Below, piece by piece: positions 47,824 to 57,112 of a stretch of DNA of 64,000 nucleotides; position 1 is the stretch's first letter, and each line of letters starts with the position of its first letter. The notes beneath the pieces were generated by a model. It worked only from the letters and a program-made list of their open reading frames with translations. It was not told the DNA's origin and did not search any database. The stretch comes from Polyangiaceae bacterium (lineage in GTDB: Bacteria; Myxococcota_A; Polyangia; Polyangiales; Polyangiaceae), in NCBI GenBank assembly GCA_020848455.1, contig JADLAB010000171.1, positions 1 through 64,000 on the forward strand, in the 5' to 3' direction. A program made the position numbers and the translations under genes.

Positions 47824-49569
47824 TCACCACTCGATCTCGGCCTTGCCGCTCGCGCTCGGAGCGGGAGCTGCGCTCGGCGCGCTCGAGGTCGCCGGGGTCG
47901 CGCTCTTCGCGGGCTCGTCGTCGTCCATGAAGGCGTCGAGCATCTTCTCCTCGTCGGCGCTCTTGCCGCTCGGGCGCGGCTCTCCGCCGCCGGTCGGCTC
48001 CCCGCCGCCCGGCTCGTCCTCGCCCGACGCGAGGCCGGTGCCTTCCCGCCCCCACACCGCGATGTCCTCCGCCTGGCACGGCCGCGGGTGGTTGCGGTCC
48101 TCCTGCGCGCACTCGAGCAGCCACGCCTCGCGCGGTGCGGCCGCGGGTGGGCAGGCCGACGCCTTGTCGCACTGACCCGGCGGTCCGAGGCTCGCGCACT
48201 CGTCGGCCGATTTCCCCTCGCGCCGGCACACGCTGACCGGCCGGCACGGATCGTCCGGCTTCACGCCGGGGCACTCGGCCTGCACTCGGAACTTCGCGAT
48301 CGAGCCGTCGACGGTGAAGGTCGACAGCTTCGGCACGAGGATGAGCACGACGAGCCCTGCCGCCAGGAGCGCGAGGAACGGGAGGATCACCCGGTAGACC
48401 TCGACGAGCGGGCGCTTGAAGCGGAAGCTCGCGACGTAGAGGTTGAGGCCGACCGGCGGCGAGATGTAGGCGACCTCCATCTGCAACAGGAACATGACGG
48501 CCAGGTAGAACGGGCTCACGCCGAAGCGCGCGGCCATGGGCACGAGCAGGGGCAGCACCACGAGCAGGGCGCTGAACGCATCCATCGCCATGCCGACGAT
48601 GAACAGGATGACGTTCACCACCAGCACGAACTGCCACATGCTGTTGATGCCCCGCTCCTCGAAGAACTCGAGGATCCGCTGCGGGATGGTGGCGTCGATG
48701 ATGTAGTTGTTGAGCGCCGTCGCCATCGCGAGGATGAGGATGATGGCACCGCAGAGCGTCATCGCGTCCTTCGAGACCTTGAGCACCTTCTTCCAGGTGA
48801 GGTCGCGGTAGACGTACACCTCGATGAGCAGCGTGTAGGCAGCGCCCGCGGCGGCGCTCTCGTGCAGGGCCGTGAGCCCGGTCGCGAGGAAGGTGAGGAC
48901 CAAGAACGGCGTGAGCGCCTCCCACTTCACGTCCCAGAGCGCGGGCCCGACGTCGCGCCAGTTGAACTTCTGCGTCTTGATGCCGAAGCGCCTGGCGCTC
49001 ACCATGGCGTAGCCGCACAGGACGAGCATGAGGAGCAGGCCCGGCGGCAGCGTCGCGAGGTAGGCGCGCTGCAGCTCGACGCCCGAGACGAAGCTGTAGA
49101 TGAGGACGAGCGGGCTCGGTGGCAGGAGCAAGCCGATGGCGCCCGCGCTCGTCACGAGACCGAGCGCGAACTTCGCCGGGTAGCCCTGCTTGATGAGCGC
49201 GGGGTAGAGCAAGCCGCCGATCGCCACGATCGTGACGCCGCTGCCGCCCGTGAGCGTCGTGAAGAACGCACTCGCGAAGATGGCGACGATCGCGAGGCCG
49301 CCCGGCAACCAGCCGAGCAGCGCGTTCGCCGCGCGCACCATGCGCTCCGGAGCCTTCGACTCGGCCATGAGGTAGCCGACGAGGGTGAAGAGCGGGATGG
49401 TGACGAGGATCGTCGAGTTGAACATGTCCCCGTACACGTTCGCGGCGATGTTCCAGAGCTGCTTGCCGCTGCCCTGGAACCCGAGCATCGCGATGGTGCA
49501 CATCACGGCGAACAGGGGCATCCCCGCGAGCGCGAGGACGCCGAGCGCGCCACCGTAGAGCGGCATCAT
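47824..49569 (-). CDS. dctM: TRAP transporter large permease (DctM) with Cys-rich tail
   Basis: 581 residues; the family is about 425-440. ATG 49569 has AAGGAGG 8 nt upstream and overlaps the stop of the small subunit. The DctM core is clear, with many hydrophobic segments: FTTLTGGSGVTIVAIGGLLYPAL, GAIGLLLPPSPLVLIYSF, DATIPQRILEFFEERGI, GMAMDAFSALLVVLPLLVPMA and YISPPVGLNLYVASFRFK. After residue ~430 a soluble tail of about 150 residues carries some eight cysteines (ECPGVK, PCRPVSVCRREG, SACPP, LECAQED) and a Gly/Ser/Glu-rich end. The membrane helix before it places the tail outside the core. Secondary solute uptake. Confidence 0.9.
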   Translation of the reverse strand: MMPLYGGALGVLALAGMPLFAVMCTIAMLGFQGSGKQLWNIAANVYGDMFNSTILVTIPLFTLVGYLMAESKAPERMVRAANALLGWLPGGLAIVAIFASAFFTTLTGGSGVTIVAIGGLLYPALIKQGYPAKFALGLVTSAGAIGLLLPPSPLVLIYSFVSGVELQRAYLATLPPGLLLMLVLCGYAMVSARRFGIKTQKFNWRDVGPALWDVKWEALTPFLVLTFLATGLTALHESAAAGAAYTLLIEVYVYRDLTWKKVLKVSKDAMTLCGAIILILAMATALNNYIIDATIPQRILEFFEERGINSMWQFVLVVNVILFIVGMAMDAFSALLVVLPLLVPMAARFGVSPFYLAVMFLLQMEVAYISPPVGLNLYVASFRFKRPLVEVYRVILPFLALLAAGLVVLILVPKLSTFTVDGSIAKFRVQAECPGVKPDDPCRPVSVCRREGKSADECASLGPPGQCDKASACPPAAAPREAWLLECAQEDRNHPRPCQAEDIAVWGREGTGLASGEDEPGGGEPTGGGEPRPSGKSADEEKMLDAFMDDDEPAKSATPATSSAPSAAPAPSASGKAEIEW

Positions 49570-51116
49570 CGGGCTGCCTCCTTCGGCTCGCTCGCGCTCT
49601 CGGCGGATTCCTCCGAGCCCTCGGGCTCGGCGCTCTTCAAGCCGAGCGTGACGAGCAGCGCTCGCAAGAGCAGGCGCAAGGCGATCATGAACAGCCCGAA
49701 CGGGAACAAGAGGTTCATCGTCGGCACGAGCAACCCCATCGCGTTGCCGCCCTCGGGCAGCACCACGAACGGCGTGCGCGCCTTGTCGAGGGCGTCGTCC
49801 GGGGCGCGCATGGTGGCGAGCGACTCCGGGCCGAAGCGCTCGGCGAAGCCGGCGCCTTCGAGCCACTCGTTCCACTGCCGGCCGTTCATGCGCGGCTCGC
49901 GCGGGTGCGCGACCACGTCGGCGAGCTCGTCGCGCAGGCTCTGCTTCCGAGCCTCCTCGGTCTCCCCGGCGATGCGCTCGCGGAGCGCCGTGATCTCCTC
50001 GGTGCGCGCGCCGTCATCGTCCCAGTCCTTGCCCTGGAGGACGTTGCCGAGCGCGCCGAAGTCGAAGCCGATCTGCTTGCGCCAGAGGAACATCTGGTCG
50101 CCGACCCGCTTCACCACGTGCCCGATGCGCTCGGCCGCCGTCATCTCGAGCCGCGCGTGGTAGCTCTCGATCGCCACGTAGTTGAAGAAGGCCCACGAGG
50201 CGACCAGGCACACCGCGGCGGTCGCGAGGCTTCCGAGGACGTGGACGAAGCGCCGCCATTTGAGCGGCAAGAAGCGCACGACGAGGTCGATGTTGATGTG
50301 GCTGCCCGAGCCCGCGGCGAGCGAGCCACCGAGCAGGGCGAGCAGCACCGTGAGGCGCGTGGACACGCCGTGCAGGCCCCCGAAGAGGGCGAGCGAGGAG
50401 CCGGAGTCGAACCAGGCGTAGAAGTTGCTCGCGTACGACACACCGAGCCGGCGCCAGACCGGTGCGAGCGCGAGCCCCGCCACCACGGCCACGCCGATGA
50501 CGACCGCGCGGCCGCGGTCGGAGAGCTTGCTCTTGCGCACGGCGAAGCGCGTGCCGAGGCCGAGCACGGCCGCGCCGAACACGGCTCGGAACACCATGCC
50601 CGCCTTGCTCGGGCCCTCGACCGGGTCCTTCATGCCGTTCAGGCTGATCCAGAAGCAGAGCACCAAGATCAGCGCGGCGAGCACCGCGAACAGGAGGCGC
50701 GCCTCGAGCCAGGTCCAGGCGTGGTCGAAGCGCAGGAGCCAGTGCGCCGGCGCCTGGTTCTGGCCGGTGGAGCGCGCGGCCGCCGCCTCGTCCGCGGCCG
50801 GGGGCTCGGCGCCCTCGGAGCCCACGCCTTCTTCGCGGTCGTCGCCCTCACCGGCGCCGGTGGTGTCGCCGGGTGCGTCTCCCCCGTCCCGCTCGGCCGC
50901 GGGTGCGTCTCCCTCGTCCCGGTCCTCGGGACCTTGGTCGTCTCGGTCGCCCGGGTCGGTGCCAGCTCCGGTCGCGGGCCCCTCGCCTTTCGGCGAGCTC
51001 GCCTCGCTCGCGCCGGCGACCGCGTCGCGCTCGGCCCCGGTTGCGGGCGCGGCAACTCGTGGCCCGGCGCCCGACCCGTGCCGGTGCTTGCGGCCCCCCG
51101 CCTTCTTCTTCGCCAT
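49566..51116 (-). CDS. dctQ: TRAP transporter small permease (DctQ) with large extensions
   Basis: 516 residues, against about 160-200 for a plain DctQ. ATG 51116 (MAKKKAGGRKHRHGSG); a GTG lies six codons upstream. The first ~130 residues are low-complexity Gly/Asp/Glu/Pro. Then come hydrophobic helices (LLFAVLAALILVLCFWISLNG, GMVFRAVFGAAVLGLG, RAVVIGVAVVAGLALAPVW, LTVLLALLGGSLAAGSGSHINIDLVVRFLPLKWRRF and FVHVLGSLATAAVCLVASWAFF). The last contains the DctQ hallmark INIDLVVRFLP. A charged domain (DWDDDGARTEEITALRERI) separates the last helix. It overlaps dctM by 4 nt. No DctP solute-binding gene is adjacent. Confidence 0.82.
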   Translation of the reverse strand: MAKKKAGGRKHRHGSGAGPRVAAPATGAERDAVAGASEASSPKGEGPATGAGTDPGDRDDQGPEDRDEGDAPAAERDGGDAPGDTTGAGEGDDREEGVGSEGAEPPAADEAAAARSTGQNQAPAHWLLRFDHAWTWLEARLLFAVLAALILVLCFWISLNGMKDPVEGPSKAGMVFRAVFGAAVLGLGTRFAVRKSKLSDRGRAVVIGVAVVAGLALAPVWRRLGVSYASNFYAWFDSGSSLALFGGLHGVSTRLTVLLALLGGSLAAGSGSHINIDLVVRFLPLKWRRFVHVLGSLATAAVCLVASWAFFNYVAIESYHARLEMTAAERIGHVVKRVGDQMFLWRKQIGFDFGALGNVLQGKDWDDDGARTEEITALRERIAGETEEARKQSLRDELADVVAHPREPRMNGRQWNEWLEGAGFAERFGPESLATMRAPDDALDKARTPFVVLPEGGNAMGLLVPTMNLLFPFGLFMIALRLLLRALLVTLGLKSAEPEGSEESAESASEPKEAAR

Positions 51117-51439
51117 AGCGCGCGACGTTACCATCCGGTGGCGGCGGCTGGGAACCTCGCGCGGCCTGCGCGAGCGCCTCGGCTGCGCACTTTCGTACGC
51201 GCCTCGCAGCGCTGGAGGGCGTCGGCCCTCGTCCTTGGCGCCCGGCGCGACGGCGTGCGATTCCGCACGCGACGCCGGTCACAGTCGCGGTGTTTTGTGG
51301 CGTGTTTTCTCGCAAAATCGGGCAAAAGTGGACCGGTCGAGGTGCGCTCGGCGTGGTAGGGTGAGGTCTTCGTGGAGGCCCTCGAATGCCGGTGCCGGGG
51401 CGCACGGCTTCGGTGGGGACTGCACGCACTCGAGGACCC
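51117..51439. other. divergent regulatory region, TRAP / RND exporter
   Basis: 323 nt between back-to-back dctQ and the MMPL gene. The central part is less GC-rich, with T and A runs near 51289-51328 (tgttttgtgg, tgttttctcgcaaaatcggg). No clear -35/-10 pair stands out. No coding frame. It presumably holds both promoters. Confidence 0.45.
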
Positions 51440-54379
51440 ATGATGGAGCGGTTGGCACGTGCCCTCGCGCGGCGCGGCGTGGCCATGGTGGTCGTCGGCC
51501 TGGTGCTGGCGACGGTGGCGGTCTGTGCGCCCTATGCGGCGCAGGTGCGACGCGACGACGACATTCTCGCCTTCCTGCCGAAGGACAACCCGGAGATCGC
51601 GGAGTTTCGTCGCATCAACGAGGTGTTCGGCGGGCTCGACGTCGGCATCGTCGGGATCGAGGTGGACGACCCCTTCGACGGGGCCTTCCTCGACCGGCTC
51701 GCCGCGCTGACCAAGGAGCTCAACGAGAAGAAGGAGCTCGCCTACGCCCTGTCGCTCGCCAACGTGGACGACTTCGCGGCCGATCCCGACGGCGGCGTGC
51801 GCACCGACTACCTCGTGAGCGAGATCCCCCGCAGCGACGAGGCCAGGGCCGCGCTGCGCGCCAAGGTGATGGGCAAGGCGCACATCGTCGGCAACCTCGT
51901 GTCGAAGGACGAGAAGGCCGTCAACCTCTACTGCTTCCTGCGCCACGGCACCGATCTACGGGCCGCGGCCGACCTCGTGCGCAACACGGTCTCGGCGGCC
52001 TTCCCCGAGCTGCCGCGCTACTGGGGCGGCGCGCCCTTCATGTCGACCTACATCTACGACATGTCGCTCACGGACATGAAGAACCTCATGCCCTGGGCGC
52101 TCGTCATCGTGCTCGCGGTCGTGCTCGTGTCGTTCCGGCACTGGATGGGCGCGCTGCTCGCCCTGTTCTCGACGGTGGTGAGCATCGCCGTCGCCTACGG
52201 CGCGATGGGCATGGCCAACGTGCAGGCCAACATCGTGCTCTCGTCGATGCCGGTCATCCTGTTCGCGATCGGCACCGGCTACCCGATCAACATCCTGTCG
52301 CACTACTACGAGCTCGCGCGCACCGGCGACCGGACGCAGGCGCTCGTGCAGACGATGGTGGAGTTCGGCCCGCCCGTGATCATCGGGGCGCTCACCACCG
52401 TGGCCGGCCTCCTGGCCTTCGTGGTGATGGACATCGGGCCAATCCGCACCTTCGGCCTCTTCTCGGCGCTCGGCGTGGCGACCTCGCTCGCGCTGGCGCT
52501 CACCTTCATCCCCGCCGTCATCTCGCTCACGAAGATGCGCGGCCACCCGCCGGGGCGCGACCGGCTCGGCGAGCTCTTGGGGCGCTTCACGGGGCTCGTG
52601 CCCCCGCGCCGGCGATGGATTGCCGTGGGCGTCGGGCTCGTCGCGGCGGGCAGCGCGCTCTGCGTCGGCCAGGTGGACGCGCGCATGGAGAACGCGGCGT
52701 TCTTCGCCAAGGGCAGCCCGCCCGACCTCGCGGAGGCTTTCCTCCGCGACCACTTCGGCGGCTCGCAGTTCATCCAGATCGAGGTGCGGGGCGACATGAA
52801 CAGCCCCGAGGTGCTCCGCGAGGTGAGCCGCCTCGCCGACGAGCTCACCGTGCTGCCCCACGTGAGCGACGTGAACCACGTGGGCCTCGTCTTGTCGCTC
52901 GCCAACGAGGCCTGGGTGGGCGAGCGCCGCATCCCTCTCGACGAGGGACAGGTGCGCGGCCTGTACGGCCTGCTGAAGGGCAAGCACACGGTGAGCCTGG
53001 TCGTGACGGACGACCGGACGGCGGCCCTGCTGCACGTCAAGCTCGACAGCGACCGCATCGACGACGTCGAGCAGCTGCTCGCGGCCGTCGAGGCGATGAT
53101 GCGTCACGACGTGGTGACGAGCTACGCCGTCGGCAAGCGCGACGGGCCGCGGCGCGCCGAGGTCGAGGCGCGCAACCACGCGCTCGTGACGGCCCGCATC
53201 GAGGCGCTCGCCCGGGCCGAGGGGCTCGAGCTCGGTGCGGACGCCCGCAGCAAGCTCGTCGCGCTGTTCGGCGGCGGTGCCGCGGCGTACGAGCCCAAGC
53301 GCGTCGAGGAGCGGCTCGCGACGTTCCTGCGCTCGGACGAGTCGATGCTCGACGAGGAGGAGCTCGAGCAGGCGGGGCCGCTCGCGGCGGCGGTCGCCGC
53401 CCTCGGTCCGGACCCGAGCGAGCCCAAGCTGCGTGCGGCGATCGCCGCGACGCTCGGCCTCGAGCCCGACAGCAAGGCCGCGACGGCCGTGTATAAATCG
53501 CTCGCCACCGCCGCGCGCGAGAACTGGCGCCAGGAGAAGGCGCGCGCCCTCACCGCCGGGGCGCTCGCGGCCGCAGGCGTGCCGGCCGCCGAGGGCGAGG
53601 TCGGAAGCCGGCTCCGCGCGCGTTTCGCCGATGCCCTGCTCGACCTCGAGCGCGACACCGCGCTCCTGCCCGTGGCCGACGGCGGCACTCCCGACGGGAC
53701 CCGGGCCGTGACCGTGAGCGGTCAACCGGTGCTGAACCGCGGCCTGTCGCACAGCGTCACCTCGAACCAGCTGTGGAGCGTGGTGTCGTCGCTCGCGCTG
53801 GTGCTCCTGCTCATGCTCGTGCTCTTCCGGTCGCTCTGGGCGAGCATCCTCGGCCTTCTGCCTTGCGTGTTCACGCTCGCGGTCGTGTACGGCGCCATGG
53901 GGCTGTTTCGCATCCACCTCGACATCGGCACCTCGATGCTGGCCAACATCATCGTCGGCACGGGTGTCGACTTCGGCGTCTACCTGCTCGCGGGCTGGCG
54001 CGCGAAGAACGGCGAGGGCCTGGCGGTGGCTGCGGCGCGTTCGGCGGCCGCGAACGGCACCGCGATCTGGACCAACGTGGCGACCGTCGGCGGCGGGTTC
54101 TTCGTGCTGACGCTGGGCAACGCCAAGCCGTTGCAGAGCTTCGGCGGGCTGACCGCCGCGGCGATGCTCACCGCGGGCCTCGCCACCTTCGTCGTCATCC
54201 CGGCCCTCGCTCGCAAGCGGCAGTACCTGTTCGTGAAGGACGCCGGCCCGGCACCGAAGGGCGGGCGGCCCCCGGGGCGCGACGTCGACGATGCGGGCAC
54301 GGGCGGCGGCCCGTCGGGTCGAGAGGCGGACGAGGCGGACGACTCGCTCCCGGCCGCCGCCCGGGTGCGGCGCGGCTGA
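51440..54379 (+). CDS. MMPL/RND-family exporter
   Basis: 979 residues; two consecutive ATGs at 51440/51443 with GAGG just upstream. Membrane helix 1 (GVAMVVVGLVLATVAVCAPYAA) leads into a soluble periplasmic domain (35-200: DDDILAFLPKDNPEIAEFRRIN). A sterol-sensing-like helix bundle follows (215-390; LFAIGTGYPINILSHYYELART carries the Gly/Tyr-rich signature). A second, much larger soluble region (430-790) comes next, then the second bundle (790-960; IIVGTGVDFGVYLLAGWRAK). MMPL proteins export lipids or hydrophobic compounds by proton motive force. No adaptor or TolC gene is adjacent. The C-terminus is a Gly/Asp-rich tail. Confidence 0.88.
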   Translation: MMERLARALARRGVAMVVVGLVLATVAVCAPYAAQVRRDDDILAFLPKDNPEIAEFRRINEVFGGLDVGIVGIEVDDPFDGAFLDRLAALTKELNEKKELAYALSLANVDDFAADPDGGVRTDYLVSEIPRSDEARAALRAKVMGKAHIVGNLVSKDEKAVNLYCFLRHGTDLRAAADLVRNTVSAAFPELPRYWGGAPFMSTYIYDMSLTDMKNLMPWALVIVLAVVLVSFRHWMGALLALFSTVVSIAVAYGAMGMANVQANIVLSSMPVILFAIGTGYPINILSHYYELARTGDRTQALVQTMVEFGPPVIIGALTTVAGLLAFVVMDIGPIRTFGLFSALGVATSLALALTFIPAVISLTKMRGHPPGRDRLGELLGRFTGLVPPRRRWIAVGVGLVAAGSALCVGQVDARMENAAFFAKGSPPDLAEAFLRDHFGGSQFIQIEVRGDMNSPEVLREVSRLADELTVLPHVSDVNHVGLVLSLANEAWVGERRIPLDEGQVRGLYGLLKGKHTVSLVVTDDRTAALLHVKLDSDRIDDVEQLLAAVEAMMRHDVVTSYAVGKRDGPRRAEVEARNHALVTARIEALARAEGLELGADARSKLVALFGGGAAAYEPKRVEERLATFLRSDESMLDEEELEQAGPLAAAVAALGPDPSEPKLRAAIAATLGLEPDSKAATAVYKSLATAARENWRQEKARALTAGALAAAGVPAAEGEVGSRLRARFADALLDLERDTALLPVADGGTPDGTRAVTVSGQPVLNRGLSHSVTSNQLWSVVSSLALVLLLMLVLFRSLWASILGLLPCVFTLAVVYGAMGLFRIHLDIGTSMLANIIVGTGVDFGVYLLAGWRAKNGEGLAVAAARSAAANGTAIWTNVATVGGGFFVLTLGNAKPLQSFGGLTAAAMLTAGLATFVVIPALARKRQYLFVKDAGPAPKGGRPPGRDVDDAGTGGGPSGREADEADDSLPAAARVRRG

Positions 54380-54479
54380 GGGCGCGGGTCGCCGGCGCTT
54401 TTCGGGGCGTGAGGGGCGTGCGGGGCGTCCCGGCGCCATTGATGGCCCGCCGCGATGAGCGTACGGTCGCTCGGTTGCC

Positions 54480-56405
54480 ATGGCGCGAGCGATCAGCGAC
54501 AGACCGCGCGCCCGTTGGGTGTTTCTGCGCGGCGCGGAGGAGGTGTTCGGCGGCGAGGAGCTCCTGCGCTCCTTGCTCGAGGCGGCACCCGCCACGATCC
54601 TTGCCACGACGCCCGCGGGGCGGCTCCTCTTCATCAATCGGCTGGTCACGCACACGAGCGAGGCGCTCGAGGGCCGCACCATCTACGACTTCACGGCTCC
54701 CCGGCACCACGCCGACATCCGCGCGTGCCTCGAGCGCGTGGCGGCGACGGGCGAGCCCGGGAGCTACGAGACGGAGGGCGAGTCCGCAATCGGCGAGCCC
54801 GCCTGGTACGAGTCGCGCGTGGCGCCGCTCTACAGGGACGGTCGCATCGCGGCGCTCACCATCGTCGCCACCGACGTGACGGCGCGACGTGCGGCGGAGC
54901 AGCGCCTGCGCGAGAGCGACGAGAAGCTGCGCGTCGCCGTGGCGGCGACGGACATGGGGCTCTGGTCGTGGGACGCCGAGCGCGACACGTACACCTGGGA
55001 CGCCCGCATGCTCGAGATCTTCGGCCTCGAGCGCCCGCCGAGCTCCGTGGCCGAGTACGCGGCGCTCGTACACCCCGACGACCGCGACCGACTGAGCGAG
55101 CGGGTCGCGGCGACGCGCGGGGGCCGGTCCTTCGAGCCCACGGAGTACCGCGTGCGCCGCGGCGACGGCGCCCTGCGCTGGGTGCAGGTACGGGGTCGCG
55201 TGATGGGCGACGGCACCGAGGTCGGCACCAAGGTGATGGGCGGCACGCTCGACGTGACGGAGCGGCGCGCACGCGACGAGCGCCTGCGGCAGAGTCAGAA
55301 GCTCGAGGCCGTGGGGCAGCTCACCGCCGGGATTGCGCACAACTTCAACAACCTGCTCATGGTGATCCTGCCGAACCTCGAGCTCGTCCCGCTCGTGCCG
55401 CCCGAGGAGCGGCTGGCACTCGTGGAGGACGCACGCCAGGCGGCCGAGCGCGCCGCCGAGCTCGTGCGGCAGCTGGTCGTGTTCGCCGGCAAGGACGCCC
55501 CGGCCGCCTATGTCGTCAAGGACGTCGCTCCCCTCGTGGAGCGGACCGTCGCGATCTGCCGCGGCACCTTCGATCGCCAGACGAGCGTCGAGGCCCGGGT
55601 CGCCGGCGCGCTGCCTCCCGTCTCGATGGATGCCGGACAGATCGAGCAGGCCCTGCTCAACGTGTGCCTCAACGCGCGCGATGCGATGAGCGACCGCGCC
55701 GTGCGCCGCCTGCTCGTGGAGGTCGCGGCGCTCGCGGCGCGCGCTCCCGAGCTCGGGCGGCACGGCGTGGATGCCGATCGCGCCTGGGTGTGCATCCGCG
55801 TCACCGACACCGGCCACGGCATGGACGAGGCGACGCGGCGACGGCTGTTCGAGCCGTTCTTCACCACCAAGCCGCCCGGCAAGGGCACCGGGCTCGGGCT
55901 CGCGAGCGTGTACGCGGTGCTGAAGGCGCACGGTGGCTGGATCGACGTCGACTCGACCCCGAACGTGGGCACGACGCTGGCCTTGTTCCTGCCCGCCGCC
56001 GAGGCGGGGTCGCAGGCCGTACCAGCCCCGGCCGAGCGGCGCGAGCGGGCCGCCGGCCACCATGTCCTCGTCGTCGACGACGAGCCGCTCGTGCGCGAGG
56101 TCGTGGCGCGCGTGCTCGAGGACGGCGGCTACCGCGTGAGCCTCGCCGCGGGGGCCCGCGAGGCGCTCGAGGTCTTCGAGCGGACGCGCGACGGCTTCGC
56201 GCTCGTGCTGCTCGACCTGTCGATGCCCGACGGCTCGGGCCGCGACGTGTGCCGCGCCATGAAGGCCCACCGGCCCCGACAGCCGGTCGTGTACTTCTCG
56301 GGCTACCCGCTCGACGAGGCGAGCGAGGCCGACGGCGTGGTGGAGAAGCCGGTCGGCGCCGAGGCCCTGCTCACGGCGGTGGACCGTGCGCTCGGCAAGG
56401 ACTGA
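54480..56405 (+). CDS. hybrid sensor histidine kinase, PAS-PAS-HK-receiver
   Basis: 641 residues, no membrane helix, so probably cytoplasmic. The first PAS domain is about 25-135 (LLEAAPATILATTPAGRLLF), the second about 148-262 (GLWSWDAERDTYTWDARMLEIFGL, HPDDRDRL, YRVRRGDGALRWVQVRG). The histidine phosphorylation site is His287 in GIAHNFNNLLMVI. The ATPase domain has LNVCLNARDAM (N box), DTGHGMDEAT (G1) and GTGLGLASVY (G2). A receiver domain closes it (VVDDEPLVREVV, Asp579 in VLLDLSMPDG). It lacks a DNA-binding output, so the partner is in trans. Whether it pairs with the NtrC regulator at 22807-24285 cannot be told; it lies 12 nt before a convergent gene. Confidence 0.94.
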   Translation: MARAISDRPRARWVFLRGAEEVFGGEELLRSLLEAAPATILATTPAGRLLFINRLVTHTSEALEGRTIYDFTAPRHHADIRACLERVAATGEPGSYETEGESAIGEPAWYESRVAPLYRDGRIAALTIVATDVTARRAAEQRLRESDEKLRVAVAATDMGLWSWDAERDTYTWDARMLEIFGLERPPSSVAEYAALVHPDDRDRLSERVAATRGGRSFEPTEYRVRRGDGALRWVQVRGRVMGDGTEVGTKVMGGTLDVTERRARDERLRQSQKLEAVGQLTAGIAHNFNNLLMVILPNLELVPLVPPEERLALVEDARQAAERAAELVRQLVVFAGKDAPAAYVVKDVAPLVERTVAICRGTFDRQTSVEARVAGALPPVSMDAGQIEQALLNVCLNARDAMSDRAVRRLLVEVAALAARAPELGRHGVDADRAWVCIRVTDTGHGMDEATRRRLFEPFFTTKPPGKGTGLGLASVYAVLKAHGGWIDVDSTPNVGTTLALFLPAAEAGSQAVPAPAERRERAAGHHVLVVDDEPLVREVVARVLEDGGYRVSLAAGAREALEVFERTRDGFALVLLDLSMPDGSGRDVCRAMKAHRPRQPVVYFSGYPLDEASEADGVVEKPVGAEALLTAVDRALGKD

Positions 56406-56419
56406 GGGCCTGGCTCGCC

Positions 56420-57082
56420 TCAGCCCGCCACCAGGGCGACGAGCTCCTCGGGCGCGTGGAGCAGGTGGTGGGGACGGCTCGGCAAGAGCTGCGCGGGCGA
56501 GAACGGGCCCCACGTCACGGCCGCGGACGCGACCCCGGCTGCGTGGGCGCAGGCGACGTCGTGCACGCTGTCGCCGACGAGCACGGAACCGTCGGCCGCG
56601 CGGCCGAGGAGCTCGAGTGCGCGGTCCACCGGCTCGCGGTGGGGCTTGGGCCTCGTGACGTCGTCGCCGCCGACCACGATCTCGAAGGTGTCCCCCAGAC
56701 CGACGAGCTCGAGCCCGCGGCGCGCCGTCGCGCGGTTCTTGCTCGTCACCACCGCGAGCGCGGCGCCGCGGGCGGCCACGGCCCGCACCGCCGCGACGAC
56801 GCCCGGGTAGGCGCGCACGCGCGCGTCGTGGCGCGCGAGGTTGTAGCTGCGGTAGGTGGCGATGAGCGCGTCGCGCTCGGCGGGACCGGCTGCGAAGGGC
56901 GCGAAGGCAGCCGCGAGCGGCGTGCCGATGCCGGCGAGCCAGTGGGCGTCCGTCTGCCGCGGCAGCCCGTGCCGCTCGGTCGTGTGGTGGAAGCTCTCGA
57001 CGATGAGCCCGATGGAGTCGAGCAGCGTGCCGTCGAGGTCGAAGAGCACGGTGGCGTAGCGGGGCACGCTCCCGCGTAGCAC
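56420..57082 (-). CDS. HAD-superfamily phosphatase (phosphoglycolate phosphatase-like)
   Basis: 220 residues. Motif I is FDLDGTLLDS (nucleophile Asp and acid Asp), motif II is VVTSKN, motif III sits around TRPKPHREPVD and motif IV in VLVGDSVHDVACAHAAG. A helical cap lies between motifs I and II (SFHHTTERHGLPRQT). This is the Gph/PGP subfamily arrangement. Substrate specificity is not readable; phosphoglycolate or pyrophosphate are common. Start is GTG 57082 or GTG 57067; neither has a good ribosome site, and the shorter one starts directly at the fold. Confidence 0.88.
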   Translation of the reverse strand: MLRGSVPRYATVLFDLDGTLLDSIGLIVESFHHTTERHGLPRQTDAHWLAGIGTPLAAAFAPFAAGPAERDALIATYRSYNLARHDARVRAYPGVVAAVRAVAARGAALAVVTSKNRATARRGLELVGLGDTFEIVVGGDDVTRPKPHREPVDRALELLGRAADGSVLVGDSVHDVACAHAAGVASAAVTWGPFSPAQLLPSRPHHLLHAPEELVALVAG

Positions 57083-57112
57083 ACGCGCGTCCGAGCGCCC
57101 GCTCGGCCGCGC

